Source of the DNA: Rhizomys pruinosus
Taxonomy: Eukaryota; Chordata; Mammalia; Rodentia; Spalacidae
Assembly (NCBI GenBank): GCA_009823505.1
Contig: VZQC01010425.1
Span: 4,027,582 to 4,091,581 of the forward strand
Direction: 5' to 3'
DNA: 64,000 nt
The notes below the pieces were generated by a model. The model saw only the letters and a program-made list of their open reading frames with translations, was not told the DNA's origin and searched no databases. Both the position numbers and the translations under genes were made by a program. Below, piece by piece: positions 1-12,050 of the stretch (the stretch's first letter is position 1; every line of letters begins with the position of its first letter).

Positions 1-184
1 AAAAAAAAAAAAAAAAAAGCGGTTACTTTCCAGTCAACAGAGTTGTATTTACAAATAAAAATCAACAAAAGAACAAGCCAGAGTGAGAGGCAAGGTGTGC
101 TGGGCTGCTGCGATTCAGCATCACTTAATACACATCGTACATGTGACAAAAGGGGTGCCCCCTCATGGCACTCCTAAAGGAATA

Positions 185-315
185 TGTGATCGCCCCTATC
201 TCACAGATGAGAAGAGCCAGGCATAGAGGTCAAAGAGCTTGTCCAGCATCACACAGCTGCTTTCTGGTAAGTCCAAAATTTAATCTCCTCTCCTCTGACT
301 CTGAGTTTCCTGATG
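185..315 (-). repeat. MIR fragment
   Basis: Antisense MIR signature: a 'ctcacagatgag' start, then 'gtcaaagagcttg', then 'catcacacagctgct', followed by the 'tctgactctgag' zone. Diverged, as expected for this old tRNA-derived SINE. Confidence 0.6.
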
Positions 316-1703
316 ACTGATACTTTTCCCAGAGTGATCTCAGTAAACAATTTTTGGAGTCAAACATTCATTTTTCAGAATAACATCTATCATCTCAGTA
401 TTAAAATTCCTCTGACACTCACTTAGGCATAAACCAGAATTCAAAGTTCAAGGACAATCTAACTACATGCATATTTTTCAATCAAAATGGGTCTTCAGCA
501 CACATTTCTGAAACTATTTTAAAAGCCAGATTCAAAATAAATAATATACAACACATACAACCTATTGCTTTGCCCTGGGGTCTGGGGGAATTTTTTATCT
601 TACTTTATTTTCACTGATGTAGAAAGAGGGGATGCTTTGACTATAAACTTGATTGCTAGCCTAAAATAATGCCCAAAGTTTTTGCAGGCTATAAATGATG
701 ATTTATTCAAGAGGAAAAACCAAGTTTTAGAATGTATTAATGAATTGGACCCCCCTGAAAGATGAGAAAATAGCCAAAGTCAACAAGAAATAAAACTATT
801 CTTTTCTTAAAACAACAAAAAAGAATTTTTGAAGTTCCAAAAGCTTGGATTCCAGAATAAAGAAATATAATCATTCAATCTTCAAGTCTTTGGAAAAGCA
901 AAGTCTAATTATGAAGAAGGTGCCAAAGACAGCAGAGTCAGGCTTGGTTTAATGGACTGATAAGAAGCACCTGGTGTCTGCAAACATGTCTCCTAAGGAT
1001 CAGCTCTGGATGAGTGGTAAACAGAAAGAACTCCCCCTCTGCAAACCCCATGTCCTGAAAGCCAATCTTCCTGTCAATCAAGCAGCAAGCATTATTGATT
1101 CTGGACCAAGTTTGTGTATTTATCCAAAGCAAATCTGAGTCAGAGACTAACTGAACCATACGACAGCTAAGCTTTTTCCCCATCACTGATCCATTTTCCT
1201 GCCTTGGCAGCTTCATTTTAATTTTATAGGCTATTTCCTGACCAAAATTTAGGAGTTATTTTAAACCACTAACCCCAAATGGTCTTTAATCTCCAGGAAA
1301 TGGGTTTGGTTGTAATGGGACACAAGTCACAAATTCCCAGTCAGGGAACTGAGTGGCCAAGGCTGAAGAAAGGGTGAGGACTAGCACTGTGGGCCTGAGA
1401 ATCATCACTCATGCCAGGTGGGCTCTGCCCTAGCTGACCACCACACAAACATTCACTGCCACCCTCACTCAGCAGGTGGGTTGTCAAAATCCTGCCACTA
1501 AGGCTGGCAGAACTCAGACAAACTCTGAGAAACTGTATTCTCTTTTCCTGCTGAGGAGAAAGGACCACAGGAGACCAGCGCAAATGAATTCACCAGCAAC
1601 CACTTCTTCACACACCATGTGCATGCTTCTGGGACCTTCCAAGAAGCATGCCCGGTTGAGACTGAAGTTGTCAGCAATGACGCCCTCATAAGAAACAAGA
1701 AAA

Positions 1704-1840
1704 CGGCCAGGTATGGTGGTGCTCACTTCTAATCTCAGCACACGGGAGGCAGAAGCAGGGAGATCTTTGCGAGTTCAAGGGCAGCCTGTTCTACATAGCA
1801 AGTTCCAGGCCAGCTGGGGCTACAGAGAGACTCAGTTTAT
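1704..1840 (+). repeat. B1 SINE
   Basis: Full-length plus-strand B1: ggccaggtatggtgg at the 5' end, the 'gggaggcagaagcaggg' box, 'ccagctggggctacagaga' near the 3' end. Its A-rich tail grades into the purine microsatellite that follows. Confidence 0.85.
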
Positions 1841-1988
1841 AAAGAAAGAAAGAAGGAAAGGAGGGAGAGCGGGATGGAGGGAGGGAGGGAGGGAGGGAGG
1901 GAGGGAGGGAGGGAGGGAGAAAGGAAGGAAGGAAGGAAGGAAGGAAGGAAGGAAGGAAGGAAGGAAGGAAGGAAGGAAGGAAGGAAGG
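1841..1988 (+). repeat. GAAA/GGGA/GGAA purine microsatellite
   Basis: A run of GGGA units (about 1876-1918) followed by GGAA units (about 1919-1988), grown from the A-rich tail of the preceding B1. It creates long Pro/Leu- or Gly/Lys-rich open frames on both strands that are not genes. Confidence 0.95.
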
Positions 1989-2334
1989 GCGAGCAAGAAG
2001 AAAGATGGACATTTTCAGAGCAGCCACAATCTATGGTCTCTCCACCCAAAGCATCAGCAGTCCCTCCTAGAAATGCAGAATTCCAGGCGTACCCCACACT
2101 ACTAACCCAGAAACTCTGGGTGTCTTATCAAGCCCTCAGTTGATGCTGGAATTGATGAGTTTAGTGATGAGGATGCTAGTGAGGAGGTGTGAGGTCAGTG
2201 ATGTTGATGTGAACTCAGTGATCCCAGCGCTGTAAGCTTGGTGATGCTGATATGATGCTCCAGTGATCAGTGATCCCCTCCAGCCTTAACTGCCTTATGA
2301 CATCATCACTTGGCTATTTACTCATCAGAGTTTG

Positions 2335-2485
2335 CTTCACACTGAATAGAATAGTGCCTGGCACTAAGCAAACACTGTATAAATGCTTTGCAAACATTAA
2401 CTCATTTGCACCTCATCAATAGGGTCACTGCCTTTCACACACGAGGAGGCCAGAGCTGAGCCTAAGTGAAGCATGAGTCACTTCC
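2335..2485 (-). repeat. MIR fragment
   Basis: Contains 'agtgcctggcactaagcaaacactgtataaatg' in diverged form, followed by 'cattaactcatttg', matching the 3' part of MIR. Orientation is judged from the cacacgaggaggccagagctgag segment. The match is approximate. Confidence 0.45.
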
Positions 2486-2682
2486 AGCAGACCAAGGTAG
2501 ACCCTTGATCCTCTCTAGATGTGCCCCATTGTCCTTCCAAAGATGTGGGCTTGCATCTGATCCTCTAGCACCCATTTCTTAGAGGTATGGCTTTTCTTTT
2601 ATGTGGCTAAGCCCAGGTCCTTGGAATTAAGATCTGCCCTCTCCTTTGACAAATACAAAGGTTCTAGTTAAGAGCACAAGTT

Positions 2683-2830
2683 TGGTGCATGCCTTTAATC
2701 CTAGAACTTGGGAGGCAGAGGCAGGCAGATCTTTGTGAGTTCAAGGCCAGCCTGGTCTACAGAGCGAGTTCCAGGACAGCTGGGGCTACAGGGACACCCT
2801 GTCTCAAAAAGACAAAAACAAACAAAAAAA
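2683..2830 (+). repeat. B1 SINE with target-site duplication
   Basis: Plus-strand B1 lacking its first few bases, ending 'ccctgtctcaaaaagac'. Flanked by a perfect 12-bp duplication agagcacaagtt at 2671-2682 and 2831-2842. Confidence 0.9.
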
Positions 2831-2923
2831 AGAGCACAAGTTAAAGATTTTCCAAGTGGGTGTCATGAAATTGGACCAAACTCTAGGTCTATGGCAATCT
2901 ACCCAGTGAAACCTCACATACTG

Positions 2924-3767
2924 CAGTTACCATGTTCTATGGATGTATGCAGCAGTTACCATGCTCTATGGATGTATGCAGCAGTTACCATGCTCTATGG
3001 ATGTATGCAGCAGTTACCATGCTCTATGGATGTATGCAGCAGTTACCATGCTCTATGGATGTATGCAGCAGTTACCATGCTCTATGGATGTATGCAGCAG
3101 TTACCATGCTCTATGGATGTATGCAGCAGTTACCATGCTCTATGGATGTATGCAGCAGTTACCATGCTCTATGGATGTATGCAGCAGTTACCATGCTCTA
3201 TGGATGTATGCAGCAGTTACCATGCTCTATGGATGTATGCAGCAGTTACCATGCTCTATGGATGTATGCAGCAGTTACCATGCTCTATGGATGTATGCAG
3301 CAGTTACCATGCTCTATGGATGTATGCAGCAGTTACCATGCTCTATGGATGTATGCAGCAGTTACCATGCTCTATGGATGTATGCAGCAGTTACCATGCT
3401 CTATGGATGTATGCAGCAGTTACCATGCTCTATGGATGTATGCAGCAGTTACCATGCTCTATGGATGTATGCAGCAGTTACCATGCTCTATGGATGTATG
3501 CAGCAGTTACCATGCTCTATGGATGTATGCAGCAGTTACCATGCTCTATGGATGTATGCAGCAGTTACCATGCTCTATGGATGTATGCAGCAGTTACCAT
3601 GCTCTATGGATGTATGCAGCAGTTACCATGCTCTATGGATGTATGCAGCAGTTACCATGCTCTATGGATGTATGCAGCAGTTACCATGCTCTATGGATGT
3701 ATGCAGCAGTTACCATGCTCTATGGATGTATGCAGCAGTTACCATGCTCTATGGATGTATGCAGCAG
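2924..3767 (+). repeat. 29-bp minisatellite, 29 complete copies
   Basis: Head-to-tail 29-bp units beginning cagttaccatg and ending gatgtatgcag occupy 2924-3764 (29 units). Three bases of a 30th unit follow, then the N at 3768. Every unit is identical except the first, which has T for C at unit position 12. Because 29 is not a multiple of three, each plus-strand frame cycles through the same 29-residue word, and all three frames stay open. The apparent 277-366-residue proteins here are artefacts. Confidence 0.98.
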
Positions 3768-3768
3768 N
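3768..3768. other. Ambiguous base (N) at the minisatellite edge
   Basis: The only N in the window, placed where the tandem array stops mid-unit. It probably marks an unresolved array end or a collapsed gap, so the true copy number may differ. Confidence 0.8.
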
Positions 3769-3874
3769 CAGCCTAATCCAAAAAAAAAAAAAAGAAAGAA
3801 AAGTCTAAAATGCAACTAAAAAAATGACAGCTAATTAGAGGAAAGAACAACCTTAACATAAAAATAGCACTCAA

Positions 3875-4100
3875 GGGCTGGAGAGATGGCCTAGCAGTTA
3901 AGAGTGCCAGCTGCTCTTGCAGAGGACCTGGGTTCGATCCCCAGCACCCACATGGTGGCTGAAAACCGTCTTTAACTCCAGTTCCAAGGGAATCCGATGC
4001 CCTCTTCTGACCTCCTCGGCATTGCATGCACGACACGGGTGCACAGATCTACAGGCAGACAGTACATTCATACACATAAGAAAATAAATAAAAATAAAAA
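3875..4100 (+). repeat. tRNA-derived SINE (B2/B3 type) with TSD
   Basis: Starts gggctggagagatggc, carries the B-box-like 'gggttcgatcc', then 'aactccagttcc' and an A-rich tail. Flanked by the 13-bp duplication aaatagcactcaa at 3862-3874 and 4101-4113. Confidence 0.92.
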
Positions 4101-5582
4101 AAATAGCACTCAAAAGCAAATATTCCTAGACTCAAAAATAAATCAGTGATTACATTAAGTATAATTTAAACTAAAATTTGATTTTTAATTTACAAAAATA
4201 ATATACCGATTTTACAAAAATGAAGTACCATCAACCATGCAGTAGCCAAGTCCTCTATCGATTAAATTATACATTTATATTGCTTTCTCTAAGAGAAACA
4301 AGGGAAAAAATTGTCAAACAGATACTGGTCTAGAACTTTCAAAGGGCCACATATGCTAAAAGATGTGTCAGGTAACAATCCTTCTGAAAAGAAGTTATAC
4401 AGGAAACTACTACCTTTATCTGGGAGACTGTCTTCATTCCCAGAAGGGGAGTGTCTGTGGGGAACTGATGGGCCTGGCCTGGGAACATACATGTACCTCT
4501 ACTAAAGCAGGTATGTATTTTCCAAAGCAGAAATTCAACCAAAAAACCTGAGCCATCATTTTAATTAAGTAGCAAATACAGGAATACTGCATGACCACAC
4601 TCCCTGCAGCATGCAGGCTTCTGATTTTTCTGCTGTGCCTTAATTTTTCTGCTGGCAACCTTAATTCAATCAGCTAAACCTCCTCTGAGTGAATATTAGT
4701 ATGAACGGCTTCCCAGTTGGTGTAACAGGGGAAGTAGGAATAGAACATACTGGTTCTTTCAGTTCACAACCAGAGTCTCTTGCCGTCACCTGAATGAGAA
4801 ATGTCTCCTAAAGAAGGAGATACATATTTAATCATGAATAACCATCATGACAAAGCTTTGAACAAAGAGTGGATTCCAAGAACAAAAGAAGATGAAGGAG
4901 CCAGCTGATCCTCCAGGTGAATGAAGCAGCCCACAGCACACAAGGCCCCCATGGCCGGTAAGGTGGATCCCCTTTATCTAGCTCAGACACTGCGATTACC
5001 TCTTACCTTACAACACACCAAGAGAGATTTAAAACCAGACAGTGTCAAGTGCACAGAGTAAAAAACAAACCTAGCCAAGCTTCCATAAGGAACCTTACAA
5101 AGTCACGGAATAAACTATTTACACAGAAAGGTCAGCCCTGTATGTAATTCCATGTCATGTTTAGTCTATGGTGGAATATCTGGTCCAAATTCCAAATTCA
5201 GGGGAAACACCTTCCTTGGGCATCATTTTCCTTTGTGTTTGCTAATAATACCACAGGATGGACAATGTGACATAGTTTCCATGACCTAGTCCACAGCCCC
5301 ACCAGGCTTCCACAGGGAATGCTGAGGGAACAGTCTGGAAACATCAGGACTAATTAATTACCAGTGATAAATCCATGCTTCCTCCTATGCTTCAGGCCCT
5401 CTCCCAACCATAGGTACTTTAAAAGACTAAGTGTCCTTAGGCATCTTACAATTGGCAGGGGTGTCAGAATCAACCTACCCAAGATGATGCCGTAACAAAC
5501 CATGTGGCAGAGAGAGCAGCCTGCCTTTCCGGGTGCCTGCTTCCTTCACGCACACAGCCTCCCTGCAGCATGCAGGCTTCCA

Positions 5583-5675
5583 AGGACCTTGTGATTGGCC
5601 TCATTTTATATGTCAAGAGCAAGAGGCTCAAAATGACTACACTGGTAACTAAGGTGATAGAGTGAGAATTCTAAG
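5583..5675 (-). repeat. MIR fragment
   Basis: 'cctcattttatatgtcaagagcaagaggctca' is followed by a diverged 'actacactggtaactaagg' segment, the antisense arrangement of MIR. Weak but consistent. Confidence 0.4.
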
Positions 5676-5758
5676 TTAAGCTAATTTTGAAATCCTGTAC
5701 CATGATCCAACTCTAGAGGGTATTGCAAGCTGAGAATTGCTTCAAAAGATGCAGCAGA

Positions 5759-6003
5759 GGGGCTGGAGAGATGGCCTAGCGGTTAAGAGCACCGACCACT
5801 CTTGCAGAGGACCCGGGTTCGATCCCCAGCACCCACATGGCAGCCGAGAACCGTCTGAAACTCCAATTCCAGGAGAACTCCAGTTCCAGGGGAATCCGAC
5901 ACCCTCTTCTGACCTCCGCGGCGTTGCACGACACAGGTGCACAGACTTGCATGCAGACAGTACATTCATACACATACAGAAATAAATAAAATTAATAAAA
6001 AAA
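5759..6003 (+). repeat. tRNA-derived SINE, subfamily with an internal 17-bp duplication
   Basis: Plus-strand B2/B3-type SINE. The segment 5859-5875 is repeated directly at 5876-5892 with two differences. Flanked by the 15-bp duplication aaaagatgcagcaga at 5744-5758 and 6004-6018. The same internal duplication is present in the copy at 40084-40344. Confidence 0.92.
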
Positions 6004-6254
6004 AAAAGATGCAGCAGAATGAGCCATCAAAGAAGGAAGGCAGGTATTGCAGGTGAGAGACCCAGTAGAAATAAGAGCGGCTTCTATGGAGCAGACACAC
6101 TCTTCTTGAGAGTTACCAGAATTGCATGTTGTCAGGTAGTGAGGACCAGGCCCCATGCATCCCATGATCTAAGCTGAAGAGTCTGAAAAGCTGAGGGGGC
6201 CATGGTATGTTCAGACCGTGAACCAAGAAAGAGTGTTTGAACAAGAAGACCATC

Positions 6255-6412
6255 AGAGGGGCATGGTGGCACACAGCTTTAATCTCAGCACTTGGGAGGC
6301 AGAGGCAGGTGGATCTTTGTGAGAGAGATCGAGGCCAGCCTGGTCTACATAGTGAGTTTCGGGCCAGCTGTGGCTCCAGAGAGACCCTGTCTTAGAAAAA
6401 ACAAAACAACAA
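6255..6412 (+). repeat. B1 SINE
   Basis: Plus-strand B1 with an A-rich tail. A short duplication aagaccat lies on both sides. Its antisense supplies the C-terminal third of a spurious 244-codon minus-strand open frame (6253-6987). Confidence 0.85.
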
Positions 6413-8190
6413 AAAAAGACCATTAGTCTCACACCACATGAAAAATGTGCTAGAGAGAGCCAAGCTGGAAAGAGAGCAGAGCAGTGAGTGCTTATGGAAG
6501 GGCTGGCTAGACCAGGAGGTTTGGAGTGGCTCAGAGGCGTGGAAGAGCAAGCTGGCCAGGCTCCAGGAACAGCACAAGAGTGTAGGCTCCATGGCAGAGA
6601 AGATGTGAGGTTAAAAGCAAGAGAAGGACAAGGCCTCAGAATTATCTTCAATCTCAGTATCAGGAAATAACCAAAATGCTCCAAAGAGCAACTGGTCTGG
6701 GTAAAGATGACAAGTTCATCTGTAATACATCTGGAAAACCTGAAATCAAATGAAGACAGCCAGGGTGAGAAGTCAGGCAGCCAGTGAAGATGTATCCAAG
6801 GGACTGGGAGTGCAGAAGGCCATGGGCAGGTGATAGAGAACTCAAGGAGTAGATAAAGCCCCAGGTAGACAGCAGGAAAGCAAAAGACAGGCGGAAACAG
6901 AGGCCTATCCATAGACATACCCGCTGGAGCTGGAGGAGGAAGCAGAAGAAAGATGGACGAAGGCGGGAAAGCAATGGCAGGGTGCACAGGGTAAGCAGGT
7001 CCCCAAGTAACAGCCTGCGAACATCAACCCCAAAGGAATCCTGCTGTTAGCTAAAACCTCCGGAGAAATTCCCATCAACCTGGTCCTGATTAGATGTCTC
7101 TTCATTGTGTGGGGAAGAATGACAGGAATATGTCCCTTTGGGTTGTTCTGCAACTGACATTTCTACTGGTCCTTAAATAATAGCAGGAAGAACAATGCTC
7201 TAAAGATATTATTTTAGGCATCTCTATTGTTACTTTTGCTTACTTTATCCCAAGAGCTCTGAATACCAAAACTGCTTGAGAGACACATTAATGAGGTTAA
7301 TCCGTTTTCAATGTCAGGAACAATTGTTGTTCAACAATGTTTGTGGTAAAGAAAGATTTTATTGTACAATTCCTCCAAAGTGAGATCTGTGATGAATTCA
7401 CTTCTTGATACCCTCTCCTTATCTACAAGGATTGAGATCCAGTTCCATTGTCTGTAAAATCTTTACCAGCTCTTCACTAAATAACCCAGCTTGTTAGGCC
7501 TTCCCCCCATTCTCGGAAATATGCCCATTGTTGTTAATGAGTAATGGAGGATTGTGTTGAGTTCCCTCCTGCCCTCACCCAAACCAAGGTAGGTTTTCTG
7601 GGTCAATTCCTACAGGCACTCCAGCCTTGAGTCAGTCATCCATGTTTAACTTTCCAACCTCCCTCCCATCACCCCCAGTGGGCCTCCCACCTGGAGAGAA
7701 GAACAAGTCACACATTGGGCTAGGCACTCCTTATCACTCAAGTCTTAGAGACCTTCTACTCCTCAAAGGCCATGGGAGACCAAAGGTCAGCTACTCAAAC
7801 TGCTAATCCCAAAAACAAATGGAGTCTGGTCTCTCCAAGAATGAAGTTTCAAGATCACCAATGGAAGGCAAAGACCCTTAGGATAGAGAGAGGCTAAGTA
7901 AACTCACCCGCTTTCTGCTACGAGGCGCCCTAACAGCTGCGGGAATACCCTCCATTGGAATTAGAGTTCCCGGTCTCCTACACATTTCCTCCCAGAGGCT
8001 TCCCCTGGCCCCCCAAAGATGGATTAAGTTTTCCTCTGTGCTCTTGGATTCCCTTGGTTGTGGCACTCTCTCTGCGTCTCAGTATTTCTCCTGTCAAAGA
8101 CTGCCTGTCATTCCTTGGGGCCTACTGTGTGGCCAGCACCCATTGGTATTCTAAATGCACATGTGAAATGAAGCACAAGAGGGTACATAT

Positions 8191-8345
8191 GCAGCAGGGT
8201 ATAGTGGCACACACCTTTAATCCCAGCACTCAGGAGGCAGAGGCGGGTGATCTGTCTGTGAGACTGAGGCCAGCCTGGTCTACACACTGAGTTCCAAGTC
8301 AGCCAGAGCTACAGGGAGACAGGAATCTCAAAAAAAAAAAAAAAG
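8191..8345 (+). repeat. B1 SINE
   Basis: Plus-strand B1 ('tagtggcacacacctttaat', 'cccagcactcaggaggcag') ending in an A-rich tail at about 8330-8344. Confidence 0.85.
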
Positions 8346-9478
8346 AGTAAGGAGGTCTGCAGCTGAGGCATGCGGTTTAAAGAGTACCTTAATCACTTGC
8401 TTAATACAAGCAGCCACATAGACATGCACCCTTGCCCTAGAACACACACCCAGGCAGTGATGCCTCTGAAGGGACCCAGTCTGGAATGCACATGGTTAAG
8501 GCACAGTACTTCCTCTGGCTGGTTCAAGGATGCTGGCCCTTCCTGCTCTATATTCCTTTCAAAAAAGGGCAAAAGGATATGGGGGCCCCTCCTCACCAGC
8601 ACCCCCTGCCCCGAATGTGACCGGTGGAACTATTAGGAAATCAGCCTTCTCCTCTAAACCACAGCTTAAGGAGAACTGCCTATTCTGGCATGGGAATGAA
8701 ATCTCCCTTCATTTGAGCTTTGGGACCTTCAGTCCCTAGAGAACTGACTAATGGTCAGGAGACGGCAGGATTGCTGGACAGGCATGGCCACACTTAGCGG
8801 AAAGTTCACACCTCTGACCCTAAAAAATAATTTAAGATGCATCTATATAGCATGCTTGCCTAGCACGTTAGAGGCTCAGTATGGCTATAAGGGGGAAGAT
8901 GAGGGAGACAGACATAGAACCTGCTGAGGGAACAGTCAGAAGGCAGCTATCACTGCAGACTGGAACAGAGGTATTGCTAACCCTAACATCCCTTGTCCCA
9001 GCCTGCACCCTGCCCTTTTCTTGCCTGAGAGAGAGGAGAGGTGGAGGTATACTTTCAGCCCAAGATAAAAATTAGTTGTTTGGAAAATGCATCCACTGGT
9101 AAAGGCACAGTATGATCATAGCAGATGTGCCCAAATGCAAATCAATTAGCAATTCACACAGTTGGGAGGGAGAAAAAAGACCACAGCTCACTCCTGGTAT
9201 AGGGTAGGAGCTGCCTGATCCACAGTGCAGGAACAAGTGATTCAGACAACCTAAGAAGCACAGCTGGTTCTGGTGTAGGCTCAGGCAGACTCGTAGCATC
9301 TTACCATCCAAAATGTATATTTGGGGTATATTTGGCTTAGATAAATATGATGGAAGTTATTTCAACACCATGGTATAACTAACAGCTGATCTAGGAGAGA
9401 GATGAGCAAAAATCCTATTGATGGTGTGAAACAGGAACATCAGTTTCTAAATTAGTACAATGTTTTGGGATGTTGGGG

Positions 9479-9645
9479 GTTTTTTTGTTTTTTGTTTTTT
9501 GGTATTTTTTTAAGACAAGATCTCCCTTTAGTCCCGGCTGGCCTAGAGCTTGCTCTATAGACCAGGCTGGCCTTGAACTCAGAGATCTGCCTGCCTCTGC
9601 CTCCCAAGTGCTGAGATTAAAGGTGGGGCACCACCACACCCGGCT
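9479..9645 (-). repeat. B1 SINE
   Basis: Antisense B1: T-rich leader, then 'gaccaggctggccttgaac', then 'ctgcctctgcctcccaag', ending 'caccacacccggct'. Confidence 0.88.
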
Positions 9646-9662
9646 AGCAACGTTATTTTTAT

Positions 9663-9877
9663 TTTTTTAATTAATTAATTATTTTTTATGTGTATGAGTA
9701 TACTGTCTGCATGTAGGTTTGTGCACCCGTGTAGTGCAATGCCGAGGAGGTCAGAAGAGGGTGTCGGATTCCCCTGGAACTGGAGTCAAAGACGCTTCTT
9801 AGCCACCATGTGGGAATCGAACCCAGGTCCTCTGCAAGAGCAGTTGGTGCTAACTGCTGAGCCATCTCTCCAGCCCC
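9663..9877 (-). repeat. tRNA-derived SINE with TSD
   Basis: Antisense B2/B3-type SINE directly beside the B1. It ends 'gagccatctctccagcccc' and is flanked by the imperfect duplication gcaacgttattttt / gcaacattattttt. It lies in the B1-proximal flank, so this B1 and SINE pair arrived by separate events. Confidence 0.88.
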
Positions 9878-10375
9878 GCAACATTATTTTTAAATGGACC
9901 TTCTTGTTTACTTAAAAGTCAAATGCATGTTAATTGTTTTTCTTTCTAATTCAGACAAACGCTGTACTGTACTAATGTCTTAGGGTACCCTAAGGCAAGA
10001 TTTCTGAAGACACTTTATAACTACTTGAAGAACAGAGCAGAGCATTTGTGGGCACTGGGCACAAATGTAACTGGCCTTTGGAGAATAATTAATGGGAAGT
10101 AAAACAATCTCAAACCTCAATATTAATCAGTGTGACTTTTCAGGTAAAGCTAGGAGTTTATGTAAGTGAGTGGTTCATACTTTTTAAAGTCCTTGGTGTC
10201 TGAAACACTAGAGCTTACAGCTGACTTTGGCAACACAATCACTCAAAAAAATCTGAATGCAAACATTCCTTCATATTTCCTAAGAGTACCCTCTGCGTTT
10301 CTTGGCCAGCAGTCCTAACCTTGTCTCCTTAAAAGTGCTAAATTTTTTGGTCAACATTTAAATCAATATTTCCCA

Positions 10376-10605
10376 TCGCAGAGATTAAACCCAGGGCTAT
10401 GCACATGCTGAGGCAAGCCATCTATCACTGAACCACATCCCTAATACTCTTTTTACTTTTAAATTTTGAGGCAGGGTCTTAATAAGTTACCCAAGGTGAC
10501 CTTGAACTCACTCTGATTTCCAGGCTGGCCTTGAACTTGATATCCTTCTGCCTCAGCCTCAAAAGTAGCTGGAATAATAAGCTTGTGCCAGCAGGCCCAG
10601 CCCAG
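10376..10605 (-). repeat. B4 / ID_B1 composite SINE
   Basis: Antisense ID-like part ('aacccagggctatgcacatg', 'atctatcactgaaccacatc') is followed by an antisense old B1 ('cttgaactcactctgatt', 'ctggccttgaac'). That order is the B4 arrangement. Confidence 0.7.
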
Positions 10606-11841
10606 CAAGGCTTCTCTTTTCAAAGTATTTTGTCACCATTAGAAAGGGTATTTGAACACTAGCTGTGGTAGAGGGGGAGACTGGGCCCTGGACCCTGAAG
10701 GGACATTGCTGATGTAATCATTTCGTCCTTTCAATACCCAATGAAAAACCTGCTACCAGGGAGGCAAACTCGATTATGAATACATTTGACCAATTTATCC
10801 TAGTATAAAACAGTTAATAATTTATGGGCAGTAAAGATGGTTATCACTCTTGCAGAAGAAAAGCGATATTTCAAAAGGGGAGAATGAATGCAAGATTAAA
10901 CAATTTTTTTTAAGTGAGAAATATGACAAGTGGCAAAAAAATATCGTCTTTAGCATTTGAGGGGGGGGGAAGCAAACCCAGTTGAGAGGCCACACCTTGC
11001 GGCCTCTGGACCTACAGGGCTGTCACTCCAGCAGCTGAGTGTAGTCTCTAGAGAGGGAGTCAGAAAGCTGGAAGCCTGGCTCTTGCAAACAGATCACCCA
11101 GAGTCCTCTGGCCAAACATAGCACCAGAGGAAACGAAAACAAAACAAAACAAAACAGAAAAAAAAATTTTTTGAGCAGGGAACAATGCAAGGAGTTTCTC
11201 TTTGGTTTCACACTCAAGTATAAATGCGGTTATAATTTTAAGACACTCACTCATAAAAGGCAAGTGTTGAAGCAGAGACTTTTAAAGCTGGATGCATAGA
11301 AGAAGCCGCCCTCTGCTCTCCAGTATGCCCTAGGCTACACAAAGTCGTGGGAAACGAAGATACAGATGTTTCCAGGCAAACGGCCCAGAGCTGTTCTGCC
11401 TCTACCATCACAGTCTCCAAACAACCAGAAACACGCCCAAAGCGATCCCCGCGCACGTGTGGGGGGCTCTGAGCTGCGCGGAGTGCGCGTCCACCCCTCC
11501 AGCCTGGACCCACCAGAGCGCCCCGCGGTTAAGCGAGGAGAGTTCAAATCTCGCTGGCCCCCAGGCAGTGCACTAAGTGTCGGTCCTTCCCCCAGGCAGG
11601 GAGAACTCTCCTAACTTTCCCATACCCTGTCCATAACAAAGGAGGTTCCGTAATGGATGCGCGAAGGCAGCCCACGGGGACCATCCGCGGGGACCCGCCC
11701 GGAGACTGCACCTGGCCGTGCCCCCCGCGACCGCAGAGGGACAGGCGGGCTGACTGCGCCGGGCGCGGGACAAAGAGGCCTTGCGGGGCGCCCGGGGCGC
11801 AGGGCGGGAGGCCGGGGAGCGGAGGTTGGTAGGGGACTCAC

Positions 11842-11925
11842 CTTCGCAGCGGCCCGGCTGCGCTCCTCGTGGAGCAGAAGGGCGGTGAGCAGCAGCAGGA
11901 GCCAGCCGCTGAGCCGGGGCCCCAT
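11842..11925 (-). CDS. COL4A1: COL4A1 exon 1 coding part: signal peptide of collagen alpha-1(IV)
   Basis: Seen: on the minus strand an ATG at 11925-11923 lies in a near-perfect Kozak context (gccaccATGG). It opens 28 codons starting MGPRLSGW, then a leucine-rich core, then ending HEERSRAAAK. The frame reaches a consensus donor AAG|gtgagt with the intron GT at 11841-11840, phase 0. Known: this matches the start of mammalian COL4A1, where a secretory signal peptide precedes the 7S domain. The alpha-1(IV) chain is secreted, trimerises mostly as alpha1(2)alpha2(1), and forms the basement-membrane network. The open frame runs on past the donor to 11611, but that part is intronic read-through because collagen-like and Cys-rich sequence is absent. 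Exon 2 is not in the window, so only about 1.7% of the roughly 1,670-residue chain is here. The gene is divergent from COL4A2, with 870 bp between the start codons. Confidence 0.97.
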
Positions 11926-12050
11926 GGTGGCGCGCCCGGGGCGGCGGGGGACGAAGGGGGACGGCGGGGGATGGCGGCCCGGCTGGCGGGGGCCGCGGCG
12001 GGCAGCGTAGTCTCAGAGGGCCGGGGTGTGAGCCCTGCACACCGTCCCGG
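11926..12050 (-). other. COL4A1: COL4A1 5' UTR (exon 1, approximate)
   Basis: GC-rich leader immediately upstream of the COL4A1 start codon. On the minus strand it contains no ATG between 11926 and about 12060, so the annotated start is the first one. The outer boundary is inferred from the short COL4A1 leader in other mammals, not from a visible start-site motif. Confidence 0.6.

Larger units (their letters stand above)
1..11841 (-). other. COL4A1: COL4A1 intron 1 (promoter-proximal part)
   Basis: Sequence left of the COL4A1 exon 1 donor. I see no collagen-like exon on the minus strand. It begins with an A18 run at 1-18. Stretches 316-1700, 4114-5743, 6420-8190, 8345-9478 and 10610-11440 show no gene and no repeat I can name beyond the separate entries. 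COL4A1 intron 1 carries enhancer activity in other mammals, but I cannot place it here from sequence. Confidence 0.9.

Noticed and set aside
1713..2143. Gly/Arg/Lys- or Pro/Leu/Ser-rich frames
   Set aside because: Translations of the GGGA/GGAA microsatellite.
2924..3767. CRISPR-like array
   Set aside because: The 29-bp units are contiguous with no spacers, and this is rodent DNA.
2708..3819. Open frames of 277-366 codons, MDVCSSYHALWMYAAVTM-like repeats
   Set aside because: They are read-through of the 29-bp minisatellite. All three frames give the same cyclic word, and the longest one begins in a B1.
3875..4100. tRNA gene suggested by the B-box GGTTCGATCC
   Set aside because: The B-box belongs to the tRNA-derived SINE. 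No cloverleaf with intact acceptor stem is present here or in the other SINE copies.
6253..6987. 244-codon minus-strand frame, hydrophobic and Ser/Pro-rich
   Set aside because: Its C-terminal third is an antisense B1. The rest has no recognisable domain, and the ATG lies in unique intron with no promoter features.
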